A DNA stretch of 64,000 nucleotides from Microbacterium sp. Leaf159 (GTDB taxonomy: Bacteria > Actinomycetota > Actinomycetes > Actinomycetales > Microbacteriaceae), in the NCBI RefSeq assembly GCF_001423615.1, contig NZ_LMOU01000002.1:615914-679913 (forward strand). Direction: 5' to 3'. Below the pieces are notes generated by a model that saw only the letters and a list, made by a program, of their open reading frames with translations, did no database searches and was not told the origin of the DNA. Below are positions 41,881 through 49,898 of this stretch, piece after piece. A program made the translations under genes and the position numbers. Positions within the stretch are counted from its first letter, which is position 1; each line of letters opens with the position of its first letter.

Positions 41881-42339
41881 TCAGCTCTCGGCCGGTTGCC
41901 GGCTGGCCGACTCACGCACTCGGAACCACAGGGTCAACTCCATGATCGCCCGGCCGATCATGTCGTGATCCCCCATGCGCAGATCCTCGAACGAGTCGCG
42001 ATATCCCGATGCCATCCCCGGCTCCGCAGCGACCAGGGACTGATATCCCATCGTCCACTCGTCGAACCGACGCTCGTGCAGCGGCTCCTCGATCAGCACA
42101 CGCACGTCCCGGTGACGCGGATCCTGACCGATCGCCTCCATCAACGCTTCGACGTCGGACCGCGGTCCTTCCAGGATCTGGACGAACTCTCCCCCGCGGT
42201 AGAGCAGCATCCCGGTGATGTCCCGGGCACTGTTCCGCGCACGGCTCACCTCCAACAGCTGGGCGAGCTCCTGCTCGTCGAACGGCCGCGCGGCACTGCT
42301 GCAGTAGACGAGCGAGACGAGGGGATCCGCCGCGGTCAT
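41881..42339 (-). CDS. BLUF-domain blue-light photoreceptor
   Basis: A 152-residue protein made of one BLUF domain (about residues 7-100) and a helical C-terminus. Key residues are visible: Tyr in SLVYCSSA (about 12), Asn in ARNSARDITGMLLY (about 36) and Gln in FVQILEG (about 53). The FAD chromophore would sense blue light; there is no output enzyme domain, so it must act through a partner. Its start overlaps the stop of the small gene upstream by four bases. It converges on the azt operon. Confidence 0.9.
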   Translation of the reverse strand: MTAADPLVSLVYCSSAARPFDEQELAQLLEVSRARNSARDITGMLLYRGGEFVQILEGPRSDVEALMEAIGQDPRHRDVRVLIEEPLHERRFDEWTMGYQSLVAAEPGMASGYRDSFEDLRMGDHDMIGRAIMELTLWFRVRESASRQPAES

Positions 42340-42581
42340 CCGGCATCCCCCTCGCGAGTCCCGGTGTCGCCGGAATCGGCCTCGGCGGTGACGGCAGCCA
42401 TCGCCCCGTGGTGATCCGCATGGTCGCCGAGCGCGCGCGAGGCGGCGTCGAATGCACGCCAGAGGCCGTCAGCCTGACGGTCGATGTAGCCGAGGAACGA
42501 TCCGTCCCGACTGCCGACGTAGAACCCGTCGGCAACGCTCGCCCACAGGGGACGAACGGCAGACGGCGATTGATCACGCAT
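42336..42581 (-). CDS. uncharacterised small protein coupled to the BLUF gene
   Basis: An 81-residue protein with the pattern DGFYVGSRDGSFLGYIDRQADGLWRAFDA (about residues 19-47, given here in its two parts FYVGSRDGSFLGYI and WRAFDAASRALG), a small beta-rich unit seen in other actinobacterial short proteins. Function unknown. The start at 42581 is favoured over 42623. Its stop overlaps the BLUF start (ATGA), so the two are translationally coupled and the protein may be a BLUF partner. Confidence 0.68.
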   Translation of the reverse strand: MRDQSPSAVRPLWASVADGFYVGSRDGSFLGYIDRQADGLWRAFDAASRALGDHADHHGAMAAVTAEADSGDTGTREGDAG

Positions 42582-42656
42582 GACTTCAGCGTACATTCGC
42601 GGATGCCGGTGGGCTCGGATCATCCTCGAGGATGATGCCGATACCTCGCCGGCTCG

Positions 42657-42846
42657 ATGCTCGGTGACGACTGCGTCGAGGTGGAGAGCTACTCGGCCCC
42701 CTCCGGGTGCTCGACGACGCCCCGGCCCCTACAAGGCGAAGACGGTCTTCGCGTGCGGAGACTGGAGCGTGATGGCGTCCGGCGACGGCTGGTTCGGCTG
42801 GACCCCGAACTCCGAGGAGGAGCGGAACGCCGCTGCAGCCGAGTGA
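42657..42846 (+). pseudogene. possible small gene broken by a frameshift in a C-run
   Basis: Reading from ATG 42657 gives MLGDDCVEVESYSAPSGCST with typical high-GC third positions; after the GCCCCGGCCCC run near 42720-42730 the good codon usage moves to the +1 frame (YKAKTVFACGDWSVMASG, then WTPNSEEERNAAAAE) and ends at 42846. Removing one C from the run joins both parts into a protein of about 62 residues. No function recognised. It could be a true frameshift, a sequencing error or chance. Confidence 0.38.
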
Positions 42847-42888
42847 TCGATGACCGTCACCTGACCTGGGGCGCAGGCCGCGGCGAGG

Positions 42889-43029
42889 TCACGACGACGG
42901 GTCAGGGGCGGGCCCGGCAGCCGCGCGCGTCTCCAACTCCTTGAGCCGCTTGAGCTGCGCCCACGGCCAGAAGGCGATCCACGCGATCGAGACGATCGAC
43001 GCCCTCATGATCATCGATGCGATATCCAT
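42889..43029 (-). CDS. small single-helix membrane protein
   Basis: A 46-residue protein with one hydrophobic helix (IMRASIVSIAWIAFWPW, about residues 7-23) and a basic then acidic tail. No family recognised. The start at 43029 lacks a strong ribosome-binding site. It diverges from the NIPSNAP gene. Small membrane proteins of this form are common near actinobacterial genes but hard to prove. Confidence 0.45.
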   Translation of the reverse strand: MDIASMIMRASIVSIAWIAFWPWAQLKRLKELETRAAAGPAPDPSS

Positions 43030-43081
43030 GGTGCCCACGCTATCCACTCGCGCCCTGAAGCGAGATCGCCGCTCTGACAGG

Positions 43082-43408
43082 ATGAACGACATGATCACCG
43101 TTCATCTGCGCTACGAGATCGACCCGGACAAGCTCGACGACTTCACCGAGTACGGCCGCGCGTGGATCCGACTGGTGGCGAAGCACGGCGGAACCCACCA
43201 CGGCTACTTCATGCCGAGCGAAGGCGACAGCGACGAGGCGTTCGCGCTGTTCACGTTCCCCTCGCTTGGCGAGTACGAGGTCTACCGCACGGCGTCGAAG
43301 ACCGACCCCGAGTGCGTGGAGGCGTTCGAATTCGCACGCAGAACCCAGTGCATCCGCCGTTACGAGCGGCGCTTCCTCAGCCCCGTCTTCTCGGCAGACG
43401 CCGACTGA
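43082..43408 (+). CDS. NIPSNAP family protein
   Basis: A 108-residue dimeric alpha/beta-barrel-type protein: VHLRYEIDPDKLDDFTEYGRAW (N-terminal strand and helix), GGTHHGYFMPSEGD and ALFTFPSLGEYEVYRT. The family is related to antibiotic monooxygenase-like folds; its role is uncertain. AGGA lies eight bases before the second ATG at 43091, which may be the true start. It converges on the SDR gene with 22 bases between stops. Confidence 0.82.
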   Translation: MNDMITVHLRYEIDPDKLDDFTEYGRAWIRLVAKHGGTHHGYFMPSEGDSDEAFALFTFPSLGEYEVYRTASKTDPECVEAFEFARRTQCIRRYERRFLSPVFSADAD

Positions 43409-43430
43409 GAAGCGAGATCCTCTCGGGTCG

Positions 43431-44264
43431 TCACAGGCGATCTGCTCCGGACGCGACTTTCTCAGCCCCTCCCAGGCGGACATCGCCGAGAAGGCGAGCA
43501 CTCGTCTGCGCGAGTGCGCGCCGCGACAGCAGGCGGGTGCCGAGTGCGAGCAGGTGGTTCCTGACGCCCGAGACGACGCTGGGCTTGCCGTTCGCGCGGT
43601 CCAGCTCGCGGAAGGCCGTGTCGATCACCTGTCCAGCGGTCTGCTGACGACCGACGGATGCCGCCTCGGTGCCGACCACATCGAAGAACTCGGTCTTGGT
43701 CGACCCCGGGCTGACAGCGAGCACGCGCAGACCGGTGCCGCGGGCCTCGGCCCAGAGCGCTTCAGTGAAGCTCAGCACGAACGCCTTGGTCGCGCCGTAG
43801 ACGGCCATGCCGGGAGTCGGTTGATACGCCGCGGTGCTCGCGACCGTGACGAGTGCGCCCTGCCCTTGCAGCAGCTGCGGCAGGAAGGCACGAGACAGCT
43901 CGACCAGTGTGAGCACATTCAGCTGGATCTCTCCGGTCATGCGCGCAGGGTCGGCGTGATCGAACGCGACGTGCGAGCCGAAGCCGGCGTTGTTCACCAG
44001 CGAGGTGATGCGGATGCCCCGCTCGGCGATCTCGCGGTGCAGGGCCGCGGCGGCTCCGGGGACGCCGAGGTCAGCCGGCACGACATCCACCTCGACCCCT
44101 GCGGCCGTGCGCAGTTCGGTGGCGAGCTGCTCGAGGCGATCGACGCGTCGGGCGACGAGCACCAGGTTCGATCCGCGTGCGGCGAAGCGTCGAGCGAACT
44201 CGACACCGAGCCCCGAGCTCGCTCCGGTGATGAGTGCGGTGCCTCCGCGCAGGTCCAGCGCCAT
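43431..44264 (-). CDS. short-chain dehydrogenase/reductase
   Basis: A 277-residue SDR of the DltE/YqjQ-like group. TGASSGLGVEFARRFA (about residues 13-28), NNAGFGS (about 91) and YGATKAFVLSF (Y-x-x-x-K, about 155) are conserved. The substrate is unknown. It diverges from a TetR repressor; -35 TTGACA (44320-44325) and -10 CACAAT (44297-44302) with a 17-base spacer form its promoter, and TGTCAGTGACA (44284-44294) sits just downstream as a likely TetR operator. Confidence 0.88.
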   Translation of the reverse strand: MALDLRGGTALITGASSGLGVEFARRFAARGSNLVLVARRVDRLEQLATELRTAAGVEVDVVPADLGVPGAAAALHREIAERGIRITSLVNNAGFGSHVAFDHADPARMTGEIQLNVLTLVELSRAFLPQLLQGQGALVTVASTAAYQPTPGMAVYGATKAFVLSFTEALWAEARGTGLRVLAVSPGSTKTEFFDVVGTEAASVGRQQTAGQVIDTAFRELDRANGKPSVVSGVRNHLLALGTRLLSRRALAQTSARLLGDVRLGGAEKVASGADRL

Positions 44265-44283
44265 GATTCTGCCTTTCGTATGT

Positions 44284-44348
44284 TGTCAGTGACATCATTG
44301 TGCGCGCATCCCGGGGTGTTGTCAATGTCTACATCGAATCGCTACGAT
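44284..44348. promoter_or_regulatory. divergent promoters and TetR operators between the SDR and TetR genes
   Basis: Minus promoter: TTGACA (44320-44325), 17 bases, CACAAT (44297-44302). Plus promoter: TTGTCA (44319-44324), 18 bases, TACGAT (44343-44348). The two -35 elements overlap. TGTTGTCA occurs twice (44281-44288 and 44317-44324); the first copy is part of the palindrome TGTCAGTGACA. Confidence 0.65.
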
Positions 44349-44354
44349 GGTCGG

Positions 44355-44963
44355 GTGCCCGAACAGCGCTATCACCACGGCGATCTCCGCCGCACGCTCC
44401 TCGAAGCCGCCAGGTCGAGCATCGAAGCCGACGGGGTCGAGGCGCTGTCGCTGCGCCAGCTCGCTCGAGATGCCGGCGTGAGCCATGCAGCACCCGGCCG
44501 GCATTTCCGCGACAAGCAGGCGCTGCTCGATGCGCTCGCCGAAGACGGTTTCCACCGCCTGACCGCCGCGCTCAGCGAAGTGATCGAGGGCGAGGTGTCG
44601 ACCGCCGACGAGGTGCGGCGCCGCTTCGACGCGCTCGCCGGCGGATACGTGGCCTTCGCGCTCGCGCAGCCCACGCTGCTGACCCTCATGTTCGGCCTCA
44701 AGCACGCACCGGATGCTCGGGCAGAACTCATCGTGGCGGGACATTCGTCGATGGAGCTCACGATGCGGGTCGTCGATGCGGCGCAGCAGATCGGGGCGAT
44801 CGGCCCCGGCGACCCGCAGCGGATCGCGCTCACCGCTTTCGCCGCGTTCCACGGGGTGGCGACCCTCGCCTCGGGCGGGCGGCTCGACGGGGTTCCGGCA
44901 GAAGAACTCGTCGAGGTCGCGAGTGAGATCTTCTGGCGCGGACTGCAGCCGACGAAGTCCTGA
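44355..44963 (+). CDS. TetR family transcriptional regulator
   Basis: A 202-residue TetR protein: HTH at residues 8-55 (GVEALSLRQLARDAGVSHAAPGRHF) and a TetR C-terminal domain (about 80-195). The GTG at 44355 lies exactly seven bases after the -10 TACGAT, so the transcript probably begins on the start codon (leaderless). An ATG at 44325 would lie inside the promoter and is rejected. It probably represses the divergent SDR gene. Confidence 0.88.
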   Translation: MPEQRYHHGDLRRTLLEAARSSIEADGVEALSLRQLARDAGVSHAAPGRHFRDKQALLDALAEDGFHRLTAALSEVIEGEVSTADEVRRRFDALAGGYVAFALAQPTLLTLMFGLKHAPDARAELIVAGHSSMELTMRVVDAAQQIGAIGPGDPQRIALTAFAAFHGVATLASGGRLDGVPAEELVEVASEIFWRGLQPTKS

Positions 44964-45124
44964 CCTCTCGCCGACGGCGAATAGCTCACCGTCATCTGCT
45001 CGCCGTCATCCGCCTTCCGCACACGTGTCCCCCGAACGGCCGATACCGCTGATCCTCGACATCCACGAGGATGGTCTTTTCTGTGGACTGCGAGCGCCAG
45101 GTCGGGCGTGATGAGGGGCTATCG

Positions 45125-46492
45125 ATGACGACACCCGGTCAGCCGGTGGACGGGCTGTCAGATTTCGCGGAGCTCATGGCGCACGAGCAGGAGTTCGGCG
45201 GCGATGGGATCGATCCCGCGGTGCGCAGAAGGCGCAGGCGACGAGGACTCATCATCACCGCCGTCTGCATCGTCCTGCTGCTGGCCGTGACCGGAGGCTA
45301 CATCGGGTGGGCTCTCACGGCGCCGGTGAATCCACCGGCGGTGACAACTCGCACACCGGAGGTCCCGGTGGGCACCGCCGTCGCCCTCGCCGCACCTCCG
45401 GTCGCGGCATCCGCGATCAGCATCGCCGGCGCCGACGCCTATCTGGGTGAGACGGCGAGCGCGACCTGGTCGGTGACAGGCACGGGCGAGCCGTTCCCGA
45501 TCGCCAGCATCACCAAGCTGATCACCGCCCTCGTCATCCTCGACGCGTCGCCGCTCGCCTCCGCAGATGACCCAGGACCGACCATCACGTTCGGCAAGGC
45601 CGACCACGATCTCTACGACGTGTACTACGTGCAGGGCGCGACCATCGCTCCGATGCCCACCGGCACCTCGATGTCGCTGCACGATGCCCTGGCCGCCATG
45701 CTCATCCCTTCGGCGAGCAACTACGCCGAGGCGCTGTCACGGCAGATCTTCGGATCACAGGGGGCATTCCTCGGCGCGACGCGTGCCTGGCTCGCGTCCC
45801 ACGGGCTCACCGGAACGACGATCACGGAGCCCACGGGCATCAGCCCGAGCAACACGAGCACGCCCGCCGACCTGCTGGCCATCGCGAAGCTCGCCGCCGC
45901 GAATCCGGCGATCGCTCAGATCGTCGCGACACCGTCGATCTCGATCCCCGGGGCCGGCCAGCTGTACAACACCAACGGCCTGCTCGGCACCGCCGGGATC
46001 ACGGGGCTGAAGACCGGAAATCTGGGAGAGGGCACGCACAGCCTCCTGTACACGGCGACATTCGACGTGGGCGCGGGAGCTCCGCTCTCGGTCACCGGCG
46101 TCGTCCTCGGAGGAGCATCTCGCGAGTCGGTGAACCTCACGGTCGTCGGCGCACTCGAGAGCATCCGCTCCGGCTTCCACCAGGTGCCCGTCGCGACCGC
46201 CGGCCAGGAGGTCGGATCGATCTCGACGCCCTGGGGATCCACCGCCACGCTGGTCATCGCCGAGACCGCGTCGATCCTCACGTGGTCGGACACACCGATC
46301 GAGCTGACGATGGACATCGAGACCCCGCCCACGTACCGCGACGGCACGGTCGTGGGAAGCGTCACCTGGACGGCCGGCCCGAACACCGTCACCGCTCCCG
46401 TGAAGATCATGGGGAGCATCGACCCACCCACCGAGTGGTGGCGACTGACCCACCCGTCCGAGCTCGGTTCGTTGATGGATGCCTGGGGCTGA
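45125..46492 (+). CDS. D-alanyl-D-alanine carboxypeptidase-like (S11) membrane protein
   Basis: A 455-residue protein: cytoplasmic N-terminus with an Arg run, one membrane helix (about residues 41-63) and a large outer domain of the penicillin-binding S11 family. SITK (128-131) gives the catalytic Ser and Lys, and GLKTGN gives the K-T-G box. The S-x-N box is altered: PSASNYAE has Ser where Asn is usual, with Asn one place later. It would trim peptidoglycan stem peptides. The C-terminal 100 residues are a strand-rich extension. It stands alone. Confidence 0.83.
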   Translation: MTTPGQPVDGLSDFAELMAHEQEFGGDGIDPAVRRRRRRRGLIITAVCIVLLLAVTGGYIGWALTAPVNPPAVTTRTPEVPVGTAVALAAPPVAASAISIAGADAYLGETASATWSVTGTGEPFPIASITKLITALVILDASPLASADDPGPTITFGKADHDLYDVYYVQGATIAPMPTGTSMSLHDALAAMLIPSASNYAEALSRQIFGSQGAFLGATRAWLASHGLTGTTITEPTGISPSNTSTPADLLAIAKLAAANPAIAQIVATPSISIPGAGQLYNTNGLLGTAGITGLKTGNLGEGTHSLLYTATFDVGAGAPLSVTGVVLGGASRESVNLTVVGALESIRSGFHQVPVATAGQEVGSISTPWGSTATLVIAETASILTWSDTPIELTMDIETPPTYRDGTVVGSVTWTAGPNTVTAPVKIMGSIDPPTEWWRLTHPSELGSLMDAWG

Positions 46493-46567
46493 TGCTGCAT
46501 CCCTCGCCATCTGGGAATCCCGTGCGAATCGACGGGCACTGCTCGACCGCGCCCTTAGCGTCGAAGC

Positions 46568-47224
46568 ATGGATATCGACACCAGACGACCCCGGGCTCGC
46601 AGTGCACGCATCCTCTCACCGCTGTTCGGGGCAGCGGTCACCGCTGCTCTTCTGGCGGGATGTGCCGCCCCCGCGTCACCCACCCCGACGGTCACGCAGA
46701 CGGTGACGGCATCCGCCGATCCCTCGCCGAGCCCCTCGCCCAGCGCATCCTCCACCCCGACCGCGGGCGTCAGCCCATCGGGCATCGGAGACGTCGAACT
46801 CGGCACGCCCTACGACGACGCCGTGGCGGCGGCGGGTGCGACTCCGGTCGAGGCCTGCCCCTGGCTCGCGACCGGGGAGGCCGACGGGTACATGCTGACC
46901 ATCCAGCGCCCCGAGGTCTCGGATCAGGACCCCGCGGTGGTCGACCTCGTGCAGGTGTCCGCCTCACCCGTCGACCTCGAAGGCAAGCCGGCCGTCGGCC
47001 CGCTGACCGCTGAGGGAATCGGTCTCGGCTCCCGTCTCGACCAGGCGCTGGCCGTCTACCCCGACGCGGTCGAAGTCGAGAGCGTCGGCGATCGCCGGTA
47101 CCTCGCGATCGAGACCGGAGCAGGCACCGGTTCGGTCTTCCTGACCTACACGGCGGGCACCGACATCATCTGGGGAGTGACGGCGACGACCCTCGACGAG
47201 CCGCCGTACGAATCCTGCGCGTGA
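46568..47224 (+). CDS. uncharacterised lipoprotein
   Basis: A 218-residue secreted protein with a lipobox (LLAGCAAP, about residues 28-35), then a Pro/Ser/Thr-rich linker (SPSPSPSASSTPT) and a folded domain with two related units beginning GIGDVELGTPYDDAV (about 72) and GIGLGSRLDQALAVYP (about 150). Function unknown; the repeat resembles small outer-surface domains of other actinobacterial lipoproteins. No operon partners. Confidence 0.75.
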   Translation: MDIDTRRPRARSARILSPLFGAAVTAALLAGCAAPASPTPTVTQTVTASADPSPSPSPSASSTPTAGVSPSGIGDVELGTPYDDAVAAAGATPVEACPWLATGEADGYMLTIQRPEVSDQDPAVVDLVQVSASPVDLEGKPAVGPLTAEGIGLGSRLDQALAVYPDAVEVESVGDRRYLAIETGAGTGSVFLTYTAGTDIIWGVTATTLDEPPYESCA

Positions 47225-47530
47225 GCGCAGGAGCTGAATCCTGCAGCGGAGGAACAGGTCCGCACGCGCCCCGGAACGCCTAGAGGCGAACCGCCCGGCC
47301 TGAGGAAACGCCCCCACGAACATCAGTAGCGGAGCCGTTGTGGCTTTCAGCGCCCGCGGTTAGCCGTGTACCGACGATAAGACCACTTACCGCAGCTGTC
47401 CGGCTCGGCCGATCATTCGCGGTGAAGCACAGCGAGGCGAGCGAGACTGCACCAGGGCTGCGCTTGTGCTTAGATTGCATACAGGTAGCACACAATTAAT
47501 GCGTGCTTCGCCTGATGGGAATGAGAGGTC
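47225..47530. other. intergenic region at the left edge of the catabolic island
   Basis: About 300 bases without a convincing gene. Open frames here (for example minus 47280-47495) have atypical codon use and no ribosome-binding site. TGCATACA at 47476-47483, 48 bases before the next gene, is identical in reverse to a site in front of livK (61825-61832) and may be a regulator half site. Confidence 0.55.
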
Positions 47531-49015
47531 ATGGTCGACATCCTCACGGAGAATCCTCACGATGTGATCGTCGTGGGAGGCGGCAACGCCGGTTTCACCG
47601 CGGCGCACGCTGCGGCCACACGCGGGCGCAGAGTCCTTCTTCTCGAGCGTGGGCCAGTCGGGATGCACGGCGGCAACAGCTATTACACGGCGGGTGCCAC
47701 CCGCATCGCGCACGGCGGACTCGACGATCTGCGTGACACCCTGGAACCGGACGATCGTCATGAGCGCACCATCGTCCCGCCGTACTCCTCCGAAGAGTAC
47801 GCCGCAGACCTCGCCAAGGTCACCAGCGGCCGCAACGACCCGGATCTCACCGCGGTACTCGTAGAGGAGAGCGGTCCAGCACTTCGCTGGCTGAAGGGTC
47901 TCGGCCTGCGATACCGGCTGATGTACGAGCGCCAAGCATACGAGCGCGCGGATGGATCGTTCCTGTTCTGGGGAGGCCTGCACGTCGGGAACGTCGACGG
48001 CGGAGAGGGGCTCATCGCAGACCACACCCGCATCGCTGCTGAGCTCGGAACAGATGTCCGCTACGACATCGACGTCCGCGATCTGCTCGTCTCGGAAGAC
48101 GGACGGGTGATCGGCGTCTGCGCCGTCGATGCGGCCGGCGCGCGCGTCGAGTTCCGGTCGGAGAGTGTGATCCTCGCTGCCGGCGGGTTCGAGGCGAGTG
48201 CAGAGCTGCGGCGAGCGCACCTCGGCGAAGGCTGGCAGCACGCCGTCGTGCGCGGCACGCCGTACAACACCGGCCGAATGCTCGAAGCAGCCATCGCGAT
48301 CGGAGCCGACCGCGGCGGTGATTGGTCGACGGCGCACAGCGTGCAGTGGGATGCCGAAGCGCCGAACAACGCGAGCAACCGAGAATTCACCAACCGTCTC
48401 ACGCGTCAGAGCTACCCGTTGGGGATCATCGTCAACGCCGAGGGCCGACGATTTCTCGATGAGGGGGCGGACTTCCGCAACTACACGTATGCGAAGTACG
48501 GTGGCGTCATCCTGCAGCAGCCAGGCTCAGTGGCGTACCAGATCTTCGACGCCGGACTGCGCCCCATGCTGCGCACGGAGGAGTACGACATGCCGGGTGT
48601 CGGCGTCCACGAGGCCGCCACGATCGGCGATCTCGCACGTTCCATCGGGGTGCCCACTGGCGCTCTGACGGAGACGATCGAGGCGTTCAATCAGAGCATC
48701 GACACGAACAGGATGCTCGACCCGACCATCAAGGACGGCCGCAGAGCGAACGTCACGCCGCCGAAGAGCAACTGGGCATCAGCCCTCGCGACTCCCCCGT
48801 TCTTCGCCTACCCGGTGACGTGCGGGATCACCTTCACCTTCGGCGGTCTTCGCGGCGACTCTGATGGTCGAGTCCTCCGCGCAGACGGGACGGCCATCCC
48901 CGGTCTGCTCGTCTGCGGAGAGATGCTCGGCGGGCTCTTCAGCGGGAACTACCCGGGCGGCTCCGGCCTCGCTGCCGGAATCGTGTTCGGACGACGTGCC
49001 GGAAGCATCGCCTGA
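47531..49015 (+). CDS. tcuA: FAD-dependent tricarballylate dehydrogenase-like flavoprotein (TcuA family), copy 1
   Basis: A 494-residue fumarate reductase-type flavoprotein. VIVVGGGNAGFTAAHAA (about residues 12-28) is the FAD-binding start, with a GGNSYYTAGATR loop, YPLGIIVNAEGRRFLDEG (about 295) and CGITFTFGGL (about 435) near the active site. Salmonella TcuA oxidises tricarballylate to cis-aconitate; the substrate here is inferred only at family level. The GntR gene follows by 90 bases. A diverged second copy lies at 53900-55480. TcuB and TcuC are not found nearby. Confidence 0.82.
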   Translation: MVDILTENPHDVIVVGGGNAGFTAAHAAATRGRRVLLLERGPVGMHGGNSYYTAGATRIAHGGLDDLRDTLEPDDRHERTIVPPYSSEEYAADLAKVTSGRNDPDLTAVLVEESGPALRWLKGLGLRYRLMYERQAYERADGSFLFWGGLHVGNVDGGEGLIADHTRIAAELGTDVRYDIDVRDLLVSEDGRVIGVCAVDAAGARVEFRSESVILAAGGFEASAELRRAHLGEGWQHAVVRGTPYNTGRMLEAAIAIGADRGGDWSTAHSVQWDAEAPNNASNREFTNRLTRQSYPLGIIVNAEGRRFLDEGADFRNYTYAKYGGVILQQPGSVAYQIFDAGLRPMLRTEEYDMPGVGVHEAATIGDLARSIGVPTGALTETIEAFNQSIDTNRMLDPTIKDGRRANVTPPKSNWASALATPPFFAYPVTCGITFTFGGLRGDSDGRVLRADGTAIPGLLVCGEMLGGLFSGNYPGGSGLAAGIVFGRRAGSIA

Positions 49016-49105
49016 CGGCGGTGACCGCCCGGCTAAAATGCGTGCGCACGGCTTTCAGTCTCCGACCAGGACGATCGAGGAAGCGCGCAGGAGAGTGAGT
49101 CAGAT

Positions 49106-49822
49106 ATGAGTTCGTCGGTCCCGACGGCTGCAGACGGCATGAGCGAGCTGCTCGCCGGTTACCGCCCCACGACCGCATCACGCGGCGGAGCGGTCGGCGA
49201 CACCGTCTACGCGATCCGGGAGGCGATCCTCGACGGCGTGCTCGCGCCCGACGTCTGGCTGCGTGAGGTCGTGTTGTCCGAGGCTCTCGGCGTCAGTCGC
49301 ACCCCGGTCCGCGAAGCACTCAACCGACTCGAGGAAGAGGGGCTCGTCGCGCGCACGCCCGGCGTCGGGGCGCAGGTCACGAGACTCTCGTTCGAAGACA
49401 TGTCAGCGGTGTACCAGGTGCGTGGCAGCCTCGAGTCGTTGGCTGCCGAGTACGCGACCCGACAGGGAAAGCCCGAGCACTTCGAACAGTTCCAGAGGCT
49501 GCAGGAGCGCATGTCCGCAGCGACAGCTGCCACGGACCTCGACGACTTCTACCGGGCGAACGTCGACTTCCACCACCTGCTCTCGGTCGCGGCCGACAAC
49601 GCATATCTGTCGCGCCTGCTGGCGACCGTCGAAGTCGCCATCCGCCGGTTCGGCACTCGGTCGCTGAGCCCTGAGCGCATGCGCGACGTTCTCGACGAGC
49701 ACGCCGCCATCATCGACGCGATGATCGCCGGCGACCCCGAGAGAGCGGGGGCCGCCGCCGCATCGCACGCCTCTAGCGCACGGACCTCGTCTCTCAGTCG
49801 ACTGCTCGGCCGTCCGATCTGA
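49106..49822 (+). CDS. GntR family (FCD domain) transcriptional regulator
   Basis: A 238-residue regulator: winged HTH at residues 28-95 (SEALGVSRTPVREALNRLEEEGL) and a helical FCD domain (about 100-225) with metal ligands suggested by FYRANVDFHHLL and DEHAAIIDAM. FCD regulators bind organic acids. It lies after the first TcuA gene and converges on the end of the catabolic operon, so it is the likely controller of the island; candidate sites are the TGCATACA octamers at 47476 and 61825. Confidence 0.88.
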   Translation: MSSSVPTAADGMSELLAGYRPTTASRGGAVGDTVYAIREAILDGVLAPDVWLREVVLSEALGVSRTPVREALNRLEEEGLVARTPGVGAQVTRLSFEDMSAVYQVRGSLESLAAEYATRQGKPEHFEQFQRLQERMSAATAATDLDDFYRANVDFHHLLSVAADNAYLSRLLATVEVAIRRFGTRSLSPERMRDVLDEHAAIIDAMIAGDPERAGAAAASHASSARTSSLSRLLGRPI

Positions 49823-49898
49823 GCAACGGTCGGCTCCCTCAAGCGACTCGACCGCGCCTGCCTGAACCGCGGGTGTCATCGCGCACGCGATCGGCTCA

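Noticed and set aside
47280..47495. Minus-strand open frame of 71 codons as a transposase remnant
   Set aside because: No transposase motif and no inverted repeats; only atypical composition supports it.
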